Notes under the pieces: model-generated
What the model was told of the DNA's origin: nothing
Databases searched by the model: none
Seen by the model: the letters and a program-made list of their open reading frames with translations, nothing else
Assembly: GCF_018401815.1 (NCBI RefSeq)
Contig: NZ_JAGYKG010000003.1
Coordinates: 348,874-412,873 of the forward strand
Source of the DNA: Nonlabens sp.
GTDB taxonomy: Bacteria > Bacteroidota > Bacteroidia > Flavobacteriales > Flavobacteriaceae
DNA length: 64,000 nt
Direction of reading: 5' to 3'
Program-made: the position numbers and the translations under genes
Shown: in pieces, positions 27,294 to 36,179 of the stretch
Numbering within the stretch: position 1 is the stretch's first letter
Layout: each line of letters opens with the position of its first letter

Positions 27294-28490
27294 CTACCGA
27301 TCTATTCTAAAAATCCCTTTGCCTTCCACAGCAATATAAATCAAGCCGTCAGGTCCTATTTTCACGTTACGCAATCGGCCCAAACCGTCGACTAGTTTTT
27401 CTCTTTTAATAACCCCTTGATCCATCACATAGAGCATTTCTAGGTATTGGAACTTTAAGGAGCCTACTAAATAGTTGCCATTCCAGTCTCCGTAAGCAGC
27501 ATTATCAAGAATAGCAAAACCACTTGGCGCTATACTCGGCACCCAATAATAGAAAGGTTGTTCCATTCCTACTTTGGAAGTACTTTCTGCAAACTCACCG
27601 CCTCCATAATTCTCACCGTAACTGATGACTGGCCATCCGTAGTTGCGTCCAGGTTTTATAAAGTTAATTTCGTCACCACCTTGAGGGCCGTGTTCATGAG
27701 CGATGATTTCACCAGTCTTTGGGTGAACCGTCATCCCCTGCGGATTCCTGTTTCCATAAGTGAAAGCAGCGGTTTTAGCTTCAGGAACATCTACAAAAGG
27801 ATTATCTGTTGGAATACGTCCATCGTCATGTATCCTATAGATTTTACCACCATCTCGCTTCAAATCTTGTGGGTTGATATCTCGTTCTCCGCGTTCACCA
27901 ATAGAAAAATAGAGGTATCCTTCAGAGTCCCATGCAAATCGACTGCCAAAATGTTGCCCTTTTTTTGTATTGGGAGTTGCTTTGTAGAGTACTTTAAAAT
28001 CGATCAACTCATCGTGTTTTAAAAGGGCTCTTGCAATTGCGGTATTTCCACCCGAACCTTCACCTTCCATGCTGGCATAAGAAATATAGAGGTGGTTGTT
28101 TTCTATAAAATGCGGATGTATTGTGACATCGAGTAAGCCACCTTGACCTCGTAAATACACTTCGGGCACTCCGGATATTTCATGTGATTTCTTCCCGTCA
28201 AAACGGTACAATTTCCCTTCCTTTTCGGTATAGATCAAATCGCCATTAGGCAACCAAGTCATGCCCCATGGATTAGTAAGGTCCTTTACAATTGGGGTTA
28301 AGGTATAGTCTTTTTGATCTTCTATAAGAGGAATGTTTTGTACAGAAGGAACTTGTTGATCACTTTTAAAGTTTGCAGAAGGAGCATCCTCTAATCCCTG
28401 ATTAACCGCCAGATCTTCTGTAGAATTGGAGCTATTCTTACAACTGGCACACAGCATAATGAATAGTAATAGTGGAGGAAATCGTTTCAT
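27294..28490 (-). CDS. PQQ-dependent sugar dehydrogenase (glucose/sorbosone type), lipoprotein
   Basis: 398 residues. Lipobox MLCASC gives Cys17. Six-bladed beta-propeller of the soluble aldose dehydrogenase type: NPWGMTWLPNGDLIYTEKEG, GGLLDVTIHPHF, RFAWDSEGYLYFSIGERGE, RDGGKIYRIHDDGR, YGNRNPQGMTVHP (catalytic-site region), HEHGPQGGDEIN, and GRNYGWPVISYG. Oxidises an aldose in the periplasm and passes electrons to a carrier such as the cytochrome encoded at 25943. No PQQ biosynthesis genes are in the window. The 3' end abuts the heptamer repeat. Confidence 0.92.
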   Translation of the reverse strand: MKRFPPLLLFIMLCASCKNSSNSTEDLAVNQGLEDAPSANFKSDQQVPSVQNIPLIEDQKDYTLTPIVKDLTNPWGMTWLPNGDLIYTEKEGKLYRFDGKKSHEISGVPEVYLRGQGGLLDVTIHPHFIENNHLYISYASMEGEGSGGNTAIARALLKHDELIDFKVLYKATPNTKKGQHFGSRFAWDSEGYLYFSIGERGERDINPQDLKRDGGKIYRIHDDGRIPTDNPFVDVPEAKTAAFTYGNRNPQGMTVHPKTGEIIAHEHGPQGGDEINFIKPGRNYGWPVISYGENYGGGEFAESTSKVGMEQPFYYWVPSIAPSGFAILDNAAYGDWNGNYLVGSLKFQYLEMLYVMDQGVIKREKLVDGLGRLRNVKIGPDGLIYIAVEGKGIFRIDR

Positions 28491-28547
28491 GATCTGTTAT
28501 TTCATTTAAAAGTAAATATTTGACAGTCACAAAACAATAATAACATA

Positions 28548-28579
28548 ATAAATCCCTTAGCGTTCACTAAGGGATTTAT
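28548..28579 (-). terminator. Terminator downstream of the micro-ORF pair
   Basis: 13-bp perfect stem ATAAATCCCTTAG / CTAAGGGATTTAT with a 6-base loop; placed after 28676 on the minus strand and before the sugar dehydrogenase start. Confidence 0.7.
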
Positions 28580-28675
28580 CTGTTTTTGATGCTGATTCAA
28601 TTAACGTGTCTTTGGAATGGAGTAGGATAGAAGGCTAATTCAACTAGCTACTTGTTTGAAAAAACGCGAGTGCTC

Positions 28676-28804
28676 TTAGCATAAAAAGAATGTTCTAGTG
28701 GCTTCCATGTCTTCATTGAAAGGAAGGTTCTCATCTGTAGAACGATTTCTAGAAAGCATTGGAAAATCAGAGTTCAGGTCTAAAATCTTTATGGATGTTT
28801 TCAT
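28676..28804 (-). CDS. Micro-ORF 2 of a paralogous pair (42 aa)
   Basis: ATG at 28804 to TAA at 28676. Starts MKTSIKILDLN, middle SRNRSTDENLPFNEDMEATR, ends FFLC. It aligns with the 35-residue frame just upstream: both start MKTSI plus L-x-x-N, and both have NR followed by two Ser/Thr, then an Ile/Leu-x-Phe and an acidic residue. Such agreement between neighbouring frames is hard to explain unless both are translated. No signal peptide, no known family. Followed by a strong terminator. Confidence 0.55.
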   Translation of the reverse strand: MKTSIKILDLNSDFPMLSRNRSTDENLPFNEDMEATRTFFLC

Positions 28805-28833
28805 GATTTAAATTTTTGGAATAAATAATTAAT

Positions 28834-28941
28834 TTATTTGTAACGACGTCTGGAGTTCCAGATATCTGAAAAAGTAATGGCGTTACTAGTTCTGTTGCTG
28901 GTTTCTTGATTTCCGTTTAAAAATCCTATTGAAGTTTTCAT
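28834..28941 (-). CDS. Micro-ORF 1 of a paralogous pair (35 aa)
   Basis: ATG at 28941 to TAA at 28834. Begins MKTSIGFLNGN, then SNRTSNAITFSDIW and a basic tail NSRRRYK. 29 bp separate it from micro-ORF 2, its paralogue. The ATG is preceded by an A-rich stretch (CTCAAAATAAAACACA), usual for start sites in this phylum. Could be a small regulatory peptide, a precursor peptide or a leader; function unknown. Confidence 0.55.
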   Translation of the reverse strand: MKTSIGFLNGNQETSNRTSNAITFSDIWNSRRRYK

Positions 28942-29277
28942 TGTGTTTTATTTTGAGATGACAATTTAAAGACCATTATTCTCTTGAATTGTTACAGCCC
29001 ACCCCGTAAATAGTTCTATCGAATTTACTCCAAAGAATCATTTCAATGATATGGTCTTAAGGGTGCTAAATATCAAATACAGGGGAGTTTTTTGAGGTAT
29101 TTTTTAAGTCGGCCACACATGATGTAACGATTATTCTTGTAGGTTTCGCCTGATTAGAAGTGCAGTTGCACCAGGTTAGCTGTACTTAGAAAAAGCTGAC
29201 AAAAGCGATTTGAAAAGAACCTGTAGGTTGTTAAAAAAGAGGAAAGATCAAAAAGATTGTCGCGTTTGTACGATCAC
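28942..29277. other. Gap upstream of the micro-ORF pair
   Basis: 336 bp. No gene, repeat or consensus promoter recognised; presumably carries the promoter of the micro-ORFs. Confidence 0.4.
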
Positions 29278-29688
29278 TTATGTTCCTATTTCTTCCCATA
29301 ATTTTTCAGATGTAAGCCTGTACGTACCAATAAAATCCCAAGAACACTCCTCTGGAGATATAACAGATAGGAAAGGAAGTGCATCTTTAGTTCCTTGGTA
29401 TAAATGATAGGTTGCACCAACGATAGGTTCAAAAGAGAATTTTGCTCCATATACAAGCTGGTTATCCTCGTATTTTTTAAGCATCGCGTCGTATTGCGCT
29501 TTAAGTTGGTCAAATTGGGATTTGATCTCGTGATTGACCTTATTGATATTGGTCTGTTTCCATGAGGTGATATCTGGAGTAGTGATTTTAGGAGCCGATA
29601 CCCCACTAGAGTAGGGAAGAAGTGCGGCATTATAGGTGCCTGTTTCTTCGTCATAAACTACGTAATCTGGCTTTTTCTTTTGACTCAT
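29278..29688 (-). CDS. DUF2452-like protein
   Basis: 136 residues, cytosolic. N-terminal SQKKKPDYVVYDEETGTYNA, a central helix (VNHEIKSQFDQLKAQYDAML) and a C-terminal part with FEPIVGATYHLYQGTKDALP and SVISPEECSW, the conserved core of the DUF2452 family as I remember it. Role unknown. It stands beside menB on the opposite strand. Confidence 0.75.
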   Translation of the reverse strand: MSQKKKPDYVVYDEETGTYNAALLPYSSGVSAPKITTPDITSWKQTNINKVNHEIKSQFDQLKAQYDAMLKKYEDNQLVYGAKFSFEPIVGATYHLYQGTKDALPFLSVISPEECSWDFIGTYRLTSEKLWEEIGT

Positions 29689-29732
29689 GAAGCAAAGTTA
29701 CAACTTGATATCTTTTCTTGTAGAAGATTAAC

Positions 29733-29903
29733 ATGATTTTCTTAAACAAAAGAGAACAGGAGAACAATCTGGTTCGATTGGAATCATTTTTCAGTTCTAA
29801 AAATCACGAATTAGATGTCAACGTTATGGTAACCAATGCTATACCTAAAATATTCAATACCTATATAACTATTTCAAAAACAGGAACACTAATTTTGAGT
29901 TGA
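29733..29903 (+). CDS. Doubtful small ORF (56 aa)
   Basis: ATG at 29733 (MIFLNKREQENNLVRLES...) to TGA at 29901-29903. No family recognised. Protein-like composition, but it may be the front of a broken gene whose back part is at 30024-30167. Confidence 0.3.
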   Translation: MIFLNKREQENNLVRLESFFSSKNHELDVNVMVTNAIPKIFNTYITISKTGTLILS

Positions 29904-29912
29904 TGTGATCTC

Positions 29913-29926
29913 GCTTTCGCGAAAGC
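29913..29926. repeat. 14-bp palindrome copy 7 (intergenic)
   Basis: Exact copy, 10 bp after the doubtful small ORF. Confidence 0.95.
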
Positions 29927-30023
29927 TTAACAAATACCATCTTATTACCACTAATTTACGATAACAAATCCAATCAATTATATAGACTTTGAGCCTCAAG
30001 TAGTACATAAAAGTTTCTAGAAA

Positions 30024-30167
30024 AGGAATAAGTATAAAGCTACTAAGGTGGATACGGAACGCGTGAGTGAATGGGTGCGCAAAAACAACAACTCAAAAAT
30101 CATCAACGTAGAAACAGTTCCTATTCTAGTTTTTAAAGATAACAAGAAAGAACACCATGCCAAATGA
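30024..30167 (+). pseudogene. Gene remnant before menB
   Basis: 47 open codons without an ATG, ending ...TERVSEWVRKNNNSKIINVE then VPILVFKDNKKEHHAK and TGA. It reads like the C-terminus of a real protein, but no start exists and no family is recognised. Possibly belongs with the fragment at 29733. Confidence 0.35.
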
Positions 30168-30236
30168 TTGAACATGCAACGCGGTTATGTTTCTATGATT
30201 CCAGTGGCGAGAGTGTGGTATGAATAGGATAGATCT

Positions 30237-30244
30237 TATATTTG
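30237..30244 (+). promoter_or_regulatory. -7 box of menB
   Basis: TATATTTG, 16 bases before the menB ATG; no clear TTG -33 element. Confidence 0.6.
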
Positions 30245-30260
30245 TCACAAAACTGATCTT

Positions 30261-31100
30261 ATGTCCATACCTTGGAAAACTGCCATAGAATTTGAAGATA
30301 TCACCTATAAAAAATGTAATGGTATCGCCCGTATCGCATTCAACAGGCCTGAGGTGCGCAATGCCTTTAGGCCTAAAACAGTCAGCGAACTCATCAAAGC
30401 ATTTTATGACGCACAAGAAGATCTTTCTATAGGGGTAGTCGTACTGACCGGTGAAGGGCCTTCAAAGAAAGATGGAGGCTGGGCTTTTTGTAGCGGAGGA
30501 GATCAAAATGCTCGTGGTCACGATGGTTATAAAGACGCTTCTGGAACTGGACGCCTTAATATTCTTGAAGTACAACGCATGATACGCTTTATGCCTAAAG
30601 TGGTTATTTGTGCCGTGCCAGGTTGGGCAGTAGGTGGAGGGCACAGTTTACATGTGGTTTGTGATATGACTATAGCGAGCAAAGAACATGGTGTATTTAA
30701 ACAAACAGATACCGATGTAGCCAGTGTAGATGCTGGTTATGGAAGTGCTTATCTCGCAAAAATGGTAGGTCAGAAAAAGGCACGAGAGATTTTCTTTTTA
30801 GGTCGTACTTATTCTGCTCAAGAAGCTATGGAAATGGGAATGGTGAATGCGGTTGTACCTCATGATGAACTGGATCAAACCGCATACGATTGGGGGCAAG
30901 AAATCCTTAAGAAATCTCCTATAGCTATAAAAATGGCAAAATTTGCATTAAACGCGACTGATGACGGAATGGTAGGTCAACAGGTATTTGCTGGAGAAAT
31001 GACTCGATTGATCTACATGACCGACGAGGCAAAAGAAGGAAGAGCAGCCTTTTTAGAAAAGCGACCACCTAATTGGGGGAGTGATCGGTATATCCCTTAA
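30261..31100 (+). CDS. menB: 1,4-dihydroxy-2-naphthoyl-CoA synthase MenB
   Basis: 279 residues, crotonase fold. Catalyses Dieckmann-type ring closure of o-succinylbenzoyl-CoA. Typical MenB features: RIAFNRPEVRNAFRPKTVSE, the FCSGGDQNARGHDGY loop, VPGWAVGGGHSLHVVCDMTI, DVASVDAGYGSAYLA and RPPNWGSDRY at the C-terminus. The bicarbonate-type enzymes have Gly in the loop SGGDQ-x-R-G as here. Its product is the substrate of the MenI thioesterase at 21752. Confidence 0.95.
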   Translation: MSIPWKTAIEFEDITYKKCNGIARIAFNRPEVRNAFRPKTVSELIKAFYDAQEDLSIGVVVLTGEGPSKKDGGWAFCSGGDQNARGHDGYKDASGTGRLNILEVQRMIRFMPKVVICAVPGWAVGGGHSLHVVCDMTIASKEHGVFKQTDTDVASVDAGYGSAYLAKMVGQKKAREIFFLGRTYSAQEAMEMGMVNAVVPHDELDQTAYDWGQEILKKSPIAIKMAKFALNATDDGMVGQQVFAGEMTRLIYMTDEAKEGRAAFLEKRPPNWGSDRYIP

Positions 31101-31358
31101 TTTTTAGTCTCAGTCTTTAGTTGGCAGTAGGCAGGTTGATTTGTGAGCAAGCTTACAATTTAGAATAAGCAGTATTTTATAATTTCAACTTTGGAAATTA
31201 ATTTCGGCACTTGATGCGGATACCATGGTAGTTGCTATGAGTTACTAGGCGTGTTTTTCTATTTGGAGAAATTTCGGGGGGATAAGTGGCTTGCGATGCT
31301 TTAGTTATTTTAAATCTGGTGCTTTACCGGTCAAAATAACACAGTGTCATACGATCTC

Positions 31359-31372
31359 GCTTTAGCGAAAGC
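31359..31372. repeat. Palindrome variant with one mismatch (intergenic)
   Basis: GCTTTAGCGAAAGC, preceded by the same TCTC flank seen at other intergenic copies. Confidence 0.85.
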
Positions 31373-31387
31373 CTTATGCACATTCCT

Positions 31388-32203
31388 CTACATCACGACA
31401 CTACTTTTTACCACCTCTTCCACATAGAGTTGTAAATGTTTAGGCAGCATATTGTCTTTGGGCAAGACCGCGAGATATCGGTCTTGATTGGAGTCGAAAA
31501 TCTGTTTTAATAAAGGCTGAGGATGGCCTAACTGCAGGCAAATATCTTTTACTAAATCTATGTGATGTATCAGGTCATTACTGCCTAGATGAAAAACACC
31601 ACGTCTTCTTCTATTGATAATATAATGCAGTTGTTGTACTAATTTGTTAATGTGAGTAGCATTGATTACCACATTGGGAAAAACATCTATTGCCTTATTT
31701 AAGTTAAGAAGCGCTTTTATTTCATGAACGCGGGGAGATCCTGCTCCATAAATCATAGGAATACGGCAAATCACATATTTAGCACTAGGTTTGCGCAGTA
31801 ATTCATTTTCAATTTTAATTTTAAACCTTCCATAACTACTTTCAGATAGTGTTTTGTCGTATTCGTAACTAGGGTAATTGGTGAACCGATCAAAGACATT
31901 TGCACTGGATAGAAAGATAAGCTTGCAGTCATTCTTTTCTATATATTTTGCAAGTTCAAAATGTAAACGCACCAGACTGGTCACATTTCCTCTTAAGGCA
32001 GTTACTATAAACTTAGGCTTGAGGTTATTTAAAAGTATATCGAGAGGTTCAAGATCGTAATCAAACTGATGGAAATGTTTATTTTTTTCAAAACGAGCAT
32101 GATCTGTTTTAAAAGTAGCATGCACATCAAAGAATGGTGCTAGTTCTTTATAAAGGGCATTACCTATAAAACCGCTACCTCCTAAAATTAAAATTCTATT
32201 CAA
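31388..32203 (-). CDS. SDR-family sugar-nucleotide reductase/epimerase (RmlD-like)
   Basis: 271 residues from a TTG start. Rossmann motif ILGGSGFIGNALYKEL; Ser of the active site in IFLSSANVFDRF; catalytic Tyr-x-x-x-Lys as YGRFK; CRIPMIYGAGSPRVHE; substrate region RGVFHLGSNDLIHH. Resembles dTDP-4-dehydrorhamnose reductase and related epimerases, but no rhamnose pathway genes are near, so the substrate is open. 12 bp downstream of gcvT, same strand, probably co-transcribed. Confidence 0.82.
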   Translation of the reverse strand: MNRILILGGSGFIGNALYKELAPFFDVHATFKTDHARFEKNKHFHQFDYDLEPLDILLNNLKPKFIVTALRGNVTSLVRLHFELAKYIEKNDCKLIFLSSANVFDRFTNYPSYEYDKTLSESSYGRFKIKIENELLRKPSAKYVICRIPMIYGAGSPRVHEIKALLNLNKAIDVFPNVVINATHINKLVQQLHYIINRRRRGVFHLGSNDLIHHIDLVKDICLQLGHPQPLLKQIFDSNQDRYLAVLPKDNMLPKHLQLYVEEVVKSSVVM

Positions 32204-32215
32204 AAATGAATCTGT

Positions 32216-33298
32216 TTACTTTTTATAAAAAGGTAATGTTACCACAGTTGCAGGAACTAATTTTTTTCTAATTTGAATGTAAATGTTACTTCCTGGAGTT
32301 GCTGCAACCGCAGGCACATATCCCATTCCGATTCCTACTCCCAAAGAAGGAGACATCGTTCCACTAGTAACTATACCTATATCTTTATTGCTGCTGTCTT
32401 TTATTTCGTAACCACCGCGAGGTATCGCGCGGTCATTCATTTCAAAGGCAACTAGCTTGCGATCAACGCCATTTTCTTTATGATTTTGTAGCTGCTCATA
32501 ATTAACAAATGGCTTGGTGAATTTAGTTACCCAACCCAGTCCTGCTTCAAAGGGAGAAGTGGTTTCATCAATGTCATTCCCGTAAAGGCAGTACCCCATT
32601 TCTAGCCGTAAGGTATCTCTAGCGGCAAGTCCAGCAGGTTTTATTCCAAAACTAGCTCCTGCTTCAAATACTTTTTTCCAGATGTGTTCAGCCTCACTAT
32701 TTTTACAGTAGATTTCAAAACCGCCAGATCCAGTATAACCAGTGGCACTAATGATAACATGATCGATACCGGCAAAATCTGCCACCTCAAAATGATAGAA
32801 TTTTATAGCACTTAAATCTACAGATGTTAAAGATTGCATCGCTTCCACCGCTTTAGGGCCTTGAATGGCAAGTAGGGAGTAATCATCAGACAGGTTTTTT
32901 ATATCGGCATTCATGGTGTTATGCTTAGAAATATGAGCCCAGTCTTTATCAATATTAGAAGCGTTGACCACCAGAAGATACTCGTCTTCTTTTATTTTAT
33001 AAACCAGCATATCATCTACTATACCCCCAGTTTCGTTAGGTAAGTACGCATATTGAGCTCCTCCTACAGTGAGTTTTGAAGCATCGTTGGAAGAAACTCT
33101 TTGAACCAACTCTAAAGAATTAGGACCACTGATCAAAAATTCTCCCATATGAGAAACATCAAAAACACCTACATGTTCTCTGACGTTTTGGTGTTCTATA
33201 TTCACCCCATCGTATTGAACAGGCATGTTAAAGCCGGCAAAGGGTACCATTTTTGCTCCTAATGATTCATGAATAGAGGTAAGTGCAGTATTTTTCAT
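32216..33298 (-). CDS. gcvT: Aminomethyltransferase, glycine cleavage T protein
   Basis: 360 residues, full length. Takes the aminomethyl group from the lipoyl H protein and makes methylene-tetrahydrofolate and ammonia. Motifs: VPFAGFNMPVQYDG, VFDVSHMGEF, YAYLPNETGGIVDDMLVYK, ATGYTGSGGFEIYC, AARDTLRLEMGYCLYGND and the C-terminal barrel GIVTSGTMSPSLGVGIGMGY. gcvH and gcvP are not in the window. Confidence 0.95.
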   Translation of the reverse strand: MKNTALTSIHESLGAKMVPFAGFNMPVQYDGVNIEHQNVREHVGVFDVSHMGEFLISGPNSLELVQRVSSNDASKLTVGGAQYAYLPNETGGIVDDMLVYKIKEDEYLLVVNASNIDKDWAHISKHNTMNADIKNLSDDYSLLAIQGPKAVEAMQSLTSVDLSAIKFYHFEVADFAGIDHVIISATGYTGSGGFEIYCKNSEAEHIWKKVFEAGASFGIKPAGLAARDTLRLEMGYCLYGNDIDETTSPFEAGLGWVTKFTKPFVNYEQLQNHKENGVDRKLVAFEMNDRAIPRGGYEIKDSSNKDIGIVTSGTMSPSLGVGIGMGYVPAVAATPGSNIYIQIRKKLVPATVVTLPFYKK

Positions 33299-33441
33299 GT
33301 ATTAATTTTATAAAGTCAAATGTAAAGTTTTCCTATTAAAACTACCTAGTTTTTAGGTACTGCAAATTGCCAACTAATTCACAAATCTGATAAAGAGGTA
33401 TTGCTGAGATTTAATTAAATTGCTTATCTAAAAGAGACCTA

Positions 33442-34971
33442 TTGAAGATTTTAAGCGCAGAACAACTGGCAGAGGCTGATCAGTCTACGATTAGCAAACA
33501 GCACCTAACTAGTGTTGATTTGATGGAACGAGCTGGAACACTTGTTTTTGAAAGAATTCATCAGCGATTAAAAGCTGATGCAGTACTGGTGAAACTATTT
33601 TGTGGTAGTGGCAATAATGGGGGTGATGGTCTCGTGATCGCCAGACACCTTATAAATCACGGCTATCAAGTAATTGTTTATATTACCAATTGCAGTACAA
33701 AAAGGTCGCCTAATTTTCTTATCAATTACAACCGGATTAAAGAGGTGGCCAAGGATTGGCCCATTTTATTGAGTTGTAAAGAGGATTTTCCAGAAATAAC
33801 AGCTCAAGACATTGTTATAGACGCCATCTTTGGAACTGGACTCAACCGGGTCCTGGAGGGTTGGGTGGCCGATTTGGTTCACTATTTAAATGACTCAAAT
33901 GCTTTAAAAGTCGCAATAGATATGCCTAGTGGGTTATACGCAAATAAAGCTCATGATCCAGGCGATGCTATTCTAAAAGCAGATCACACCTTTACGTTTC
34001 AAACACCTAAACTATCTTTTTTTCTTCCAGAAACAGGAAGCTATGTAGGTAGTTTTGAGGTTGTTAATATAGGCTTAGACCCAGCATACCTGATGGGAGT
34101 TGCTCCTCTAGCAGAATTAATAGACCGAGAAGCAGCTCAAAATAGGTACAAGACTCGAGAGAAATTTACTTATAAAGGCGATTATGGTCACGTACTTACT
34201 TTTGCTGGCAGTAAAGGTAAAATGGGCGCAGCGGTTCTTTGCGCTGGTGCTGCTATTAACTCTGGAGCAGGAAAGGTAACTGCATATATTCCAGAAGAAG
34301 GGAATTATATGTTGCAGACTTCCTTACCAGAAGTGATGACTTTGCAGAGCAAAGGAGATGAATTTATTACAGATTTTAATCACGATTTGAAGGATTATGT
34401 TTTGTGTATAGGTCCAGGAATAGGGACAGAGAAAGATACGGTTTCCGCTTTCGCGAAAGCGATACAAGAGCAAACCACCCCGATAATAATAGATGCAGAC
34501 GGTATAGTGATCCTATCCCAACACCCTGAACTAGTAACATCACTTCCCAAAGATTCTATTCTAACTCCTCATGATGGTGAGTTACAACAGCTTATTGGAC
34601 CATGGAATCACAGTTATGAACGGATAAGGAACGCTCAAGAATTTTCTAAGAAGCATGGTGTCATCCTTGTCCTGAAAGGTGCACACTCGATGATTATCTC
34701 ACCATCCGGTAGTTACATTAATGATACGGGAAATCCTGGTATGGCTACCGCGGGTAGTGGAGATGTGTTAAGTGGTATCCTTGCTTCTTTTCTAGCCCAA
34801 GGATATGATCCAATTTCAGCAGCTATTTTCTCTGTTTATATTCATGGAGCTAGTGGTGATCTCGCTGCTCAAACATACGCTTATGAAGGGTTAAAAGCCT
34901 CTGTAATTTCCAATTATATAGGCCCCAGCATCCTTGACCTTTTAAAAAATCCAATAGATCAGCAGCAATAA
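33442..34971 (+). CDS. nnr: Bifunctional NAD(P)H-hydrate epimerase / dehydratase
   Basis: 509 residues from a TTG start (MKILSAEQLAEADQ). N-terminal YjeF epimerase domain (about 1-215: CGSGNNGGDGLVIARHL, DAIFGTGLNR, AIDMPSGLYANKA) and C-terminal ADP-dependent dehydratase domain (about 225-500: GHVLTFAGSKGKMGAAVL, CIGPGIGTEKDT, DADGIVILSQHPEL, ILTPHDGELQQL, NDTGNPGMATAGSGDVLSGI). Repairs damaged NAD(P)H hydrates. A palindrome copy (34447-34460) is read SAFAKA in the second domain. Confidence 0.94.
   Translation: MKILSAEQLAEADQSTISKQHLTSVDLMERAGTLVFERIHQRLKADAVLVKLFCGSGNNGGDGLVIARHLINHGYQVIVYITNCSTKRSPNFLINYNRIKEVAKDWPILLSCKEDFPEITAQDIVIDAIFGTGLNRVLEGWVADLVHYLNDSNALKVAIDMPSGLYANKAHDPGDAILKADHTFTFQTPKLSFFLPETGSYVGSFEVVNIGLDPAYLMGVAPLAELIDREAAQNRYKTREKFTYKGDYGHVLTFAGSKGKMGAAVLCAGAAINSGAGKVTAYIPEEGNYMLQTSLPEVMTLQSKGDEFITDFNHDLKDYVLCIGPGIGTEKDTVSAFAKAIQEQTTPIIIDADGIVILSQHPELVTSLPKDSILTPHDGELQQLIGPWNHSYERIRNAQEFSKKHGVILVLKGAHSMIISPSGSYINDTGNPGMATAGSGDVLSGILASFLAQGYDPISAAIFSVYIHGASGDLAAQTYAYEGLKASVISNYIGPSILDLLKNPIDQQQ
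34447..34460. repeat. 14-bp palindrome copy 8 (in nnr)
   Basis: Exact copy, read AFAKA in frame. Confidence 0.95.
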
Positions 34972-35167
34972 CCATACTTATTATATAGAGTTTCTTCTAT
35001 TTAAATGTGATACAGGATGTGATTAGTTGAAGTGTTAAAACAAAATTTAGGCGTATCAATAATTAAGATCAATAAGCTTTATTTGTGGGTGGTACTTTTG
35101 AAATGGATCTTTTACTCTTGTAACTTTAAATTGTAAGTGGTATACGAGTATATTTGCGATAGATAAT

Positions 35168-35953
35168 ATGCTACATCATTACACATATTTAAATGAAAAC
35201 ACCACCAAGTGGGTCAGCTTTGTGCATGGCGCTGGTGGGAGCAGTTCTATTTGGTTTCGTCAAATAAGAGCTTTTAAAAAGGAGTTCAACGTCTTAGTAC
35301 TCGACCTTAGAGGGCACGGTAATAGCAAGCCAATACTCAAAGACACCTTTAATGAAATTTATACTTTTGAAGTGATCACAGATGATATTATTGAAGTTTT
35401 GGAGCATTTAAAAATTAAAAAATCTCATTTTATTGGTATTTCTTTAGGGACTATTTTGATTCGTAATTTGGCTGAAAAAAGACAAGACCTTGTGGAAAGT
35501 ATGGTAATGGGAGGAGCCATTTTAAAATTAAATGTTCGTTCTCAGATTTTAATGCGTTTAGGTTCTATTTTTAAATCGGTAGTTCCTTATATGTTGCTCT
35601 ATAAGTTGTTTGCATTTATTATTATGCCAAAGAAAAACCACAAAGAATCTAGAATTCTTTTTGCAAACGAGGCAAAAAAATTATACCGAAAAGAGTTCAT
35701 CAGGTGGTTTAAATTAACAGCAGAAATTAATCCTCTATTGCGTTTATTTAGAGCAAAAGACATTCAAATCCCGACTTTATATGTTATGGGAGCTCAAGAC
35801 CATTTGTTTTTGCCTTCTATTAGAAGGGTGGTAAAAGAACACGTACAATCTTCTTTGTATGTAGTAGAGAATTGCGGGCATGTTGTTAACGTAGAGCAAC
35901 CAGAAAATTTCAATATAAAGGCTATTGAGTTTTTAAAAGCCGTACCTTCTTAA
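35168..35953 (+). CDS. Alpha/beta hydrolase
   Basis: 261 residues. Oxyanion motif FVHGAGGSSSIWFRQIRAF, LDLRGHGNS, nucleophile elbow FIGISLGT, acid MGAQDHLFLP and His NCGHVVNVEQPENF. A cap domain lies between strands 6 and 7. The -7 box TATATTTG is at 35149-35156. Substrate unknown; the fold would also fit a MenH-type enzyme, and this organism needs one, but nothing in the sequence shows it. Confidence 0.82.
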   Translation: MLHHYTYLNENTTKWVSFVHGAGGSSSIWFRQIRAFKKEFNVLVLDLRGHGNSKPILKDTFNEIYTFEVITDDIIEVLEHLKIKKSHFIGISLGTILIRNLAEKRQDLVESMVMGGAILKLNVRSQILMRLGSIFKSVVPYMLLYKLFAFIIMPKKNHKESRILFANEAKKLYRKEFIRWFKLTAEINPLLRLFRAKDIQIPTLYVMGAQDHLFLPSIRRVVKEHVQSSLYVVENCGHVVNVEQPENFNIKAIEFLKAVPS

Positions 35954-36179
35954 CTTTCCTCACCAAAACCCCTTTCTTTTTAGGTGCCTTCTTATAATCT
36001 TGTAGCAGGAAGGAATGATAAGAACTACTAGATATAATAAGGTACAACTGTTTTTTTAATACGGAAGCTTATACCAGTATCCACAAGTGAATGCGTTTAT
36101 ATTCTTAGGGATAAGAATAAGAATTGCTATGAAAGCGCAATCTTTTTGTTTAATATTACCAGGTCTAAACAGCCTATAA

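Noticed and set aside
26903..27310. Long open frames on both strands over the heptamer array
   Set aside because: Produced by a 7-bp period without stops; the products are pure heptad repeats and overlap each other in all frames.
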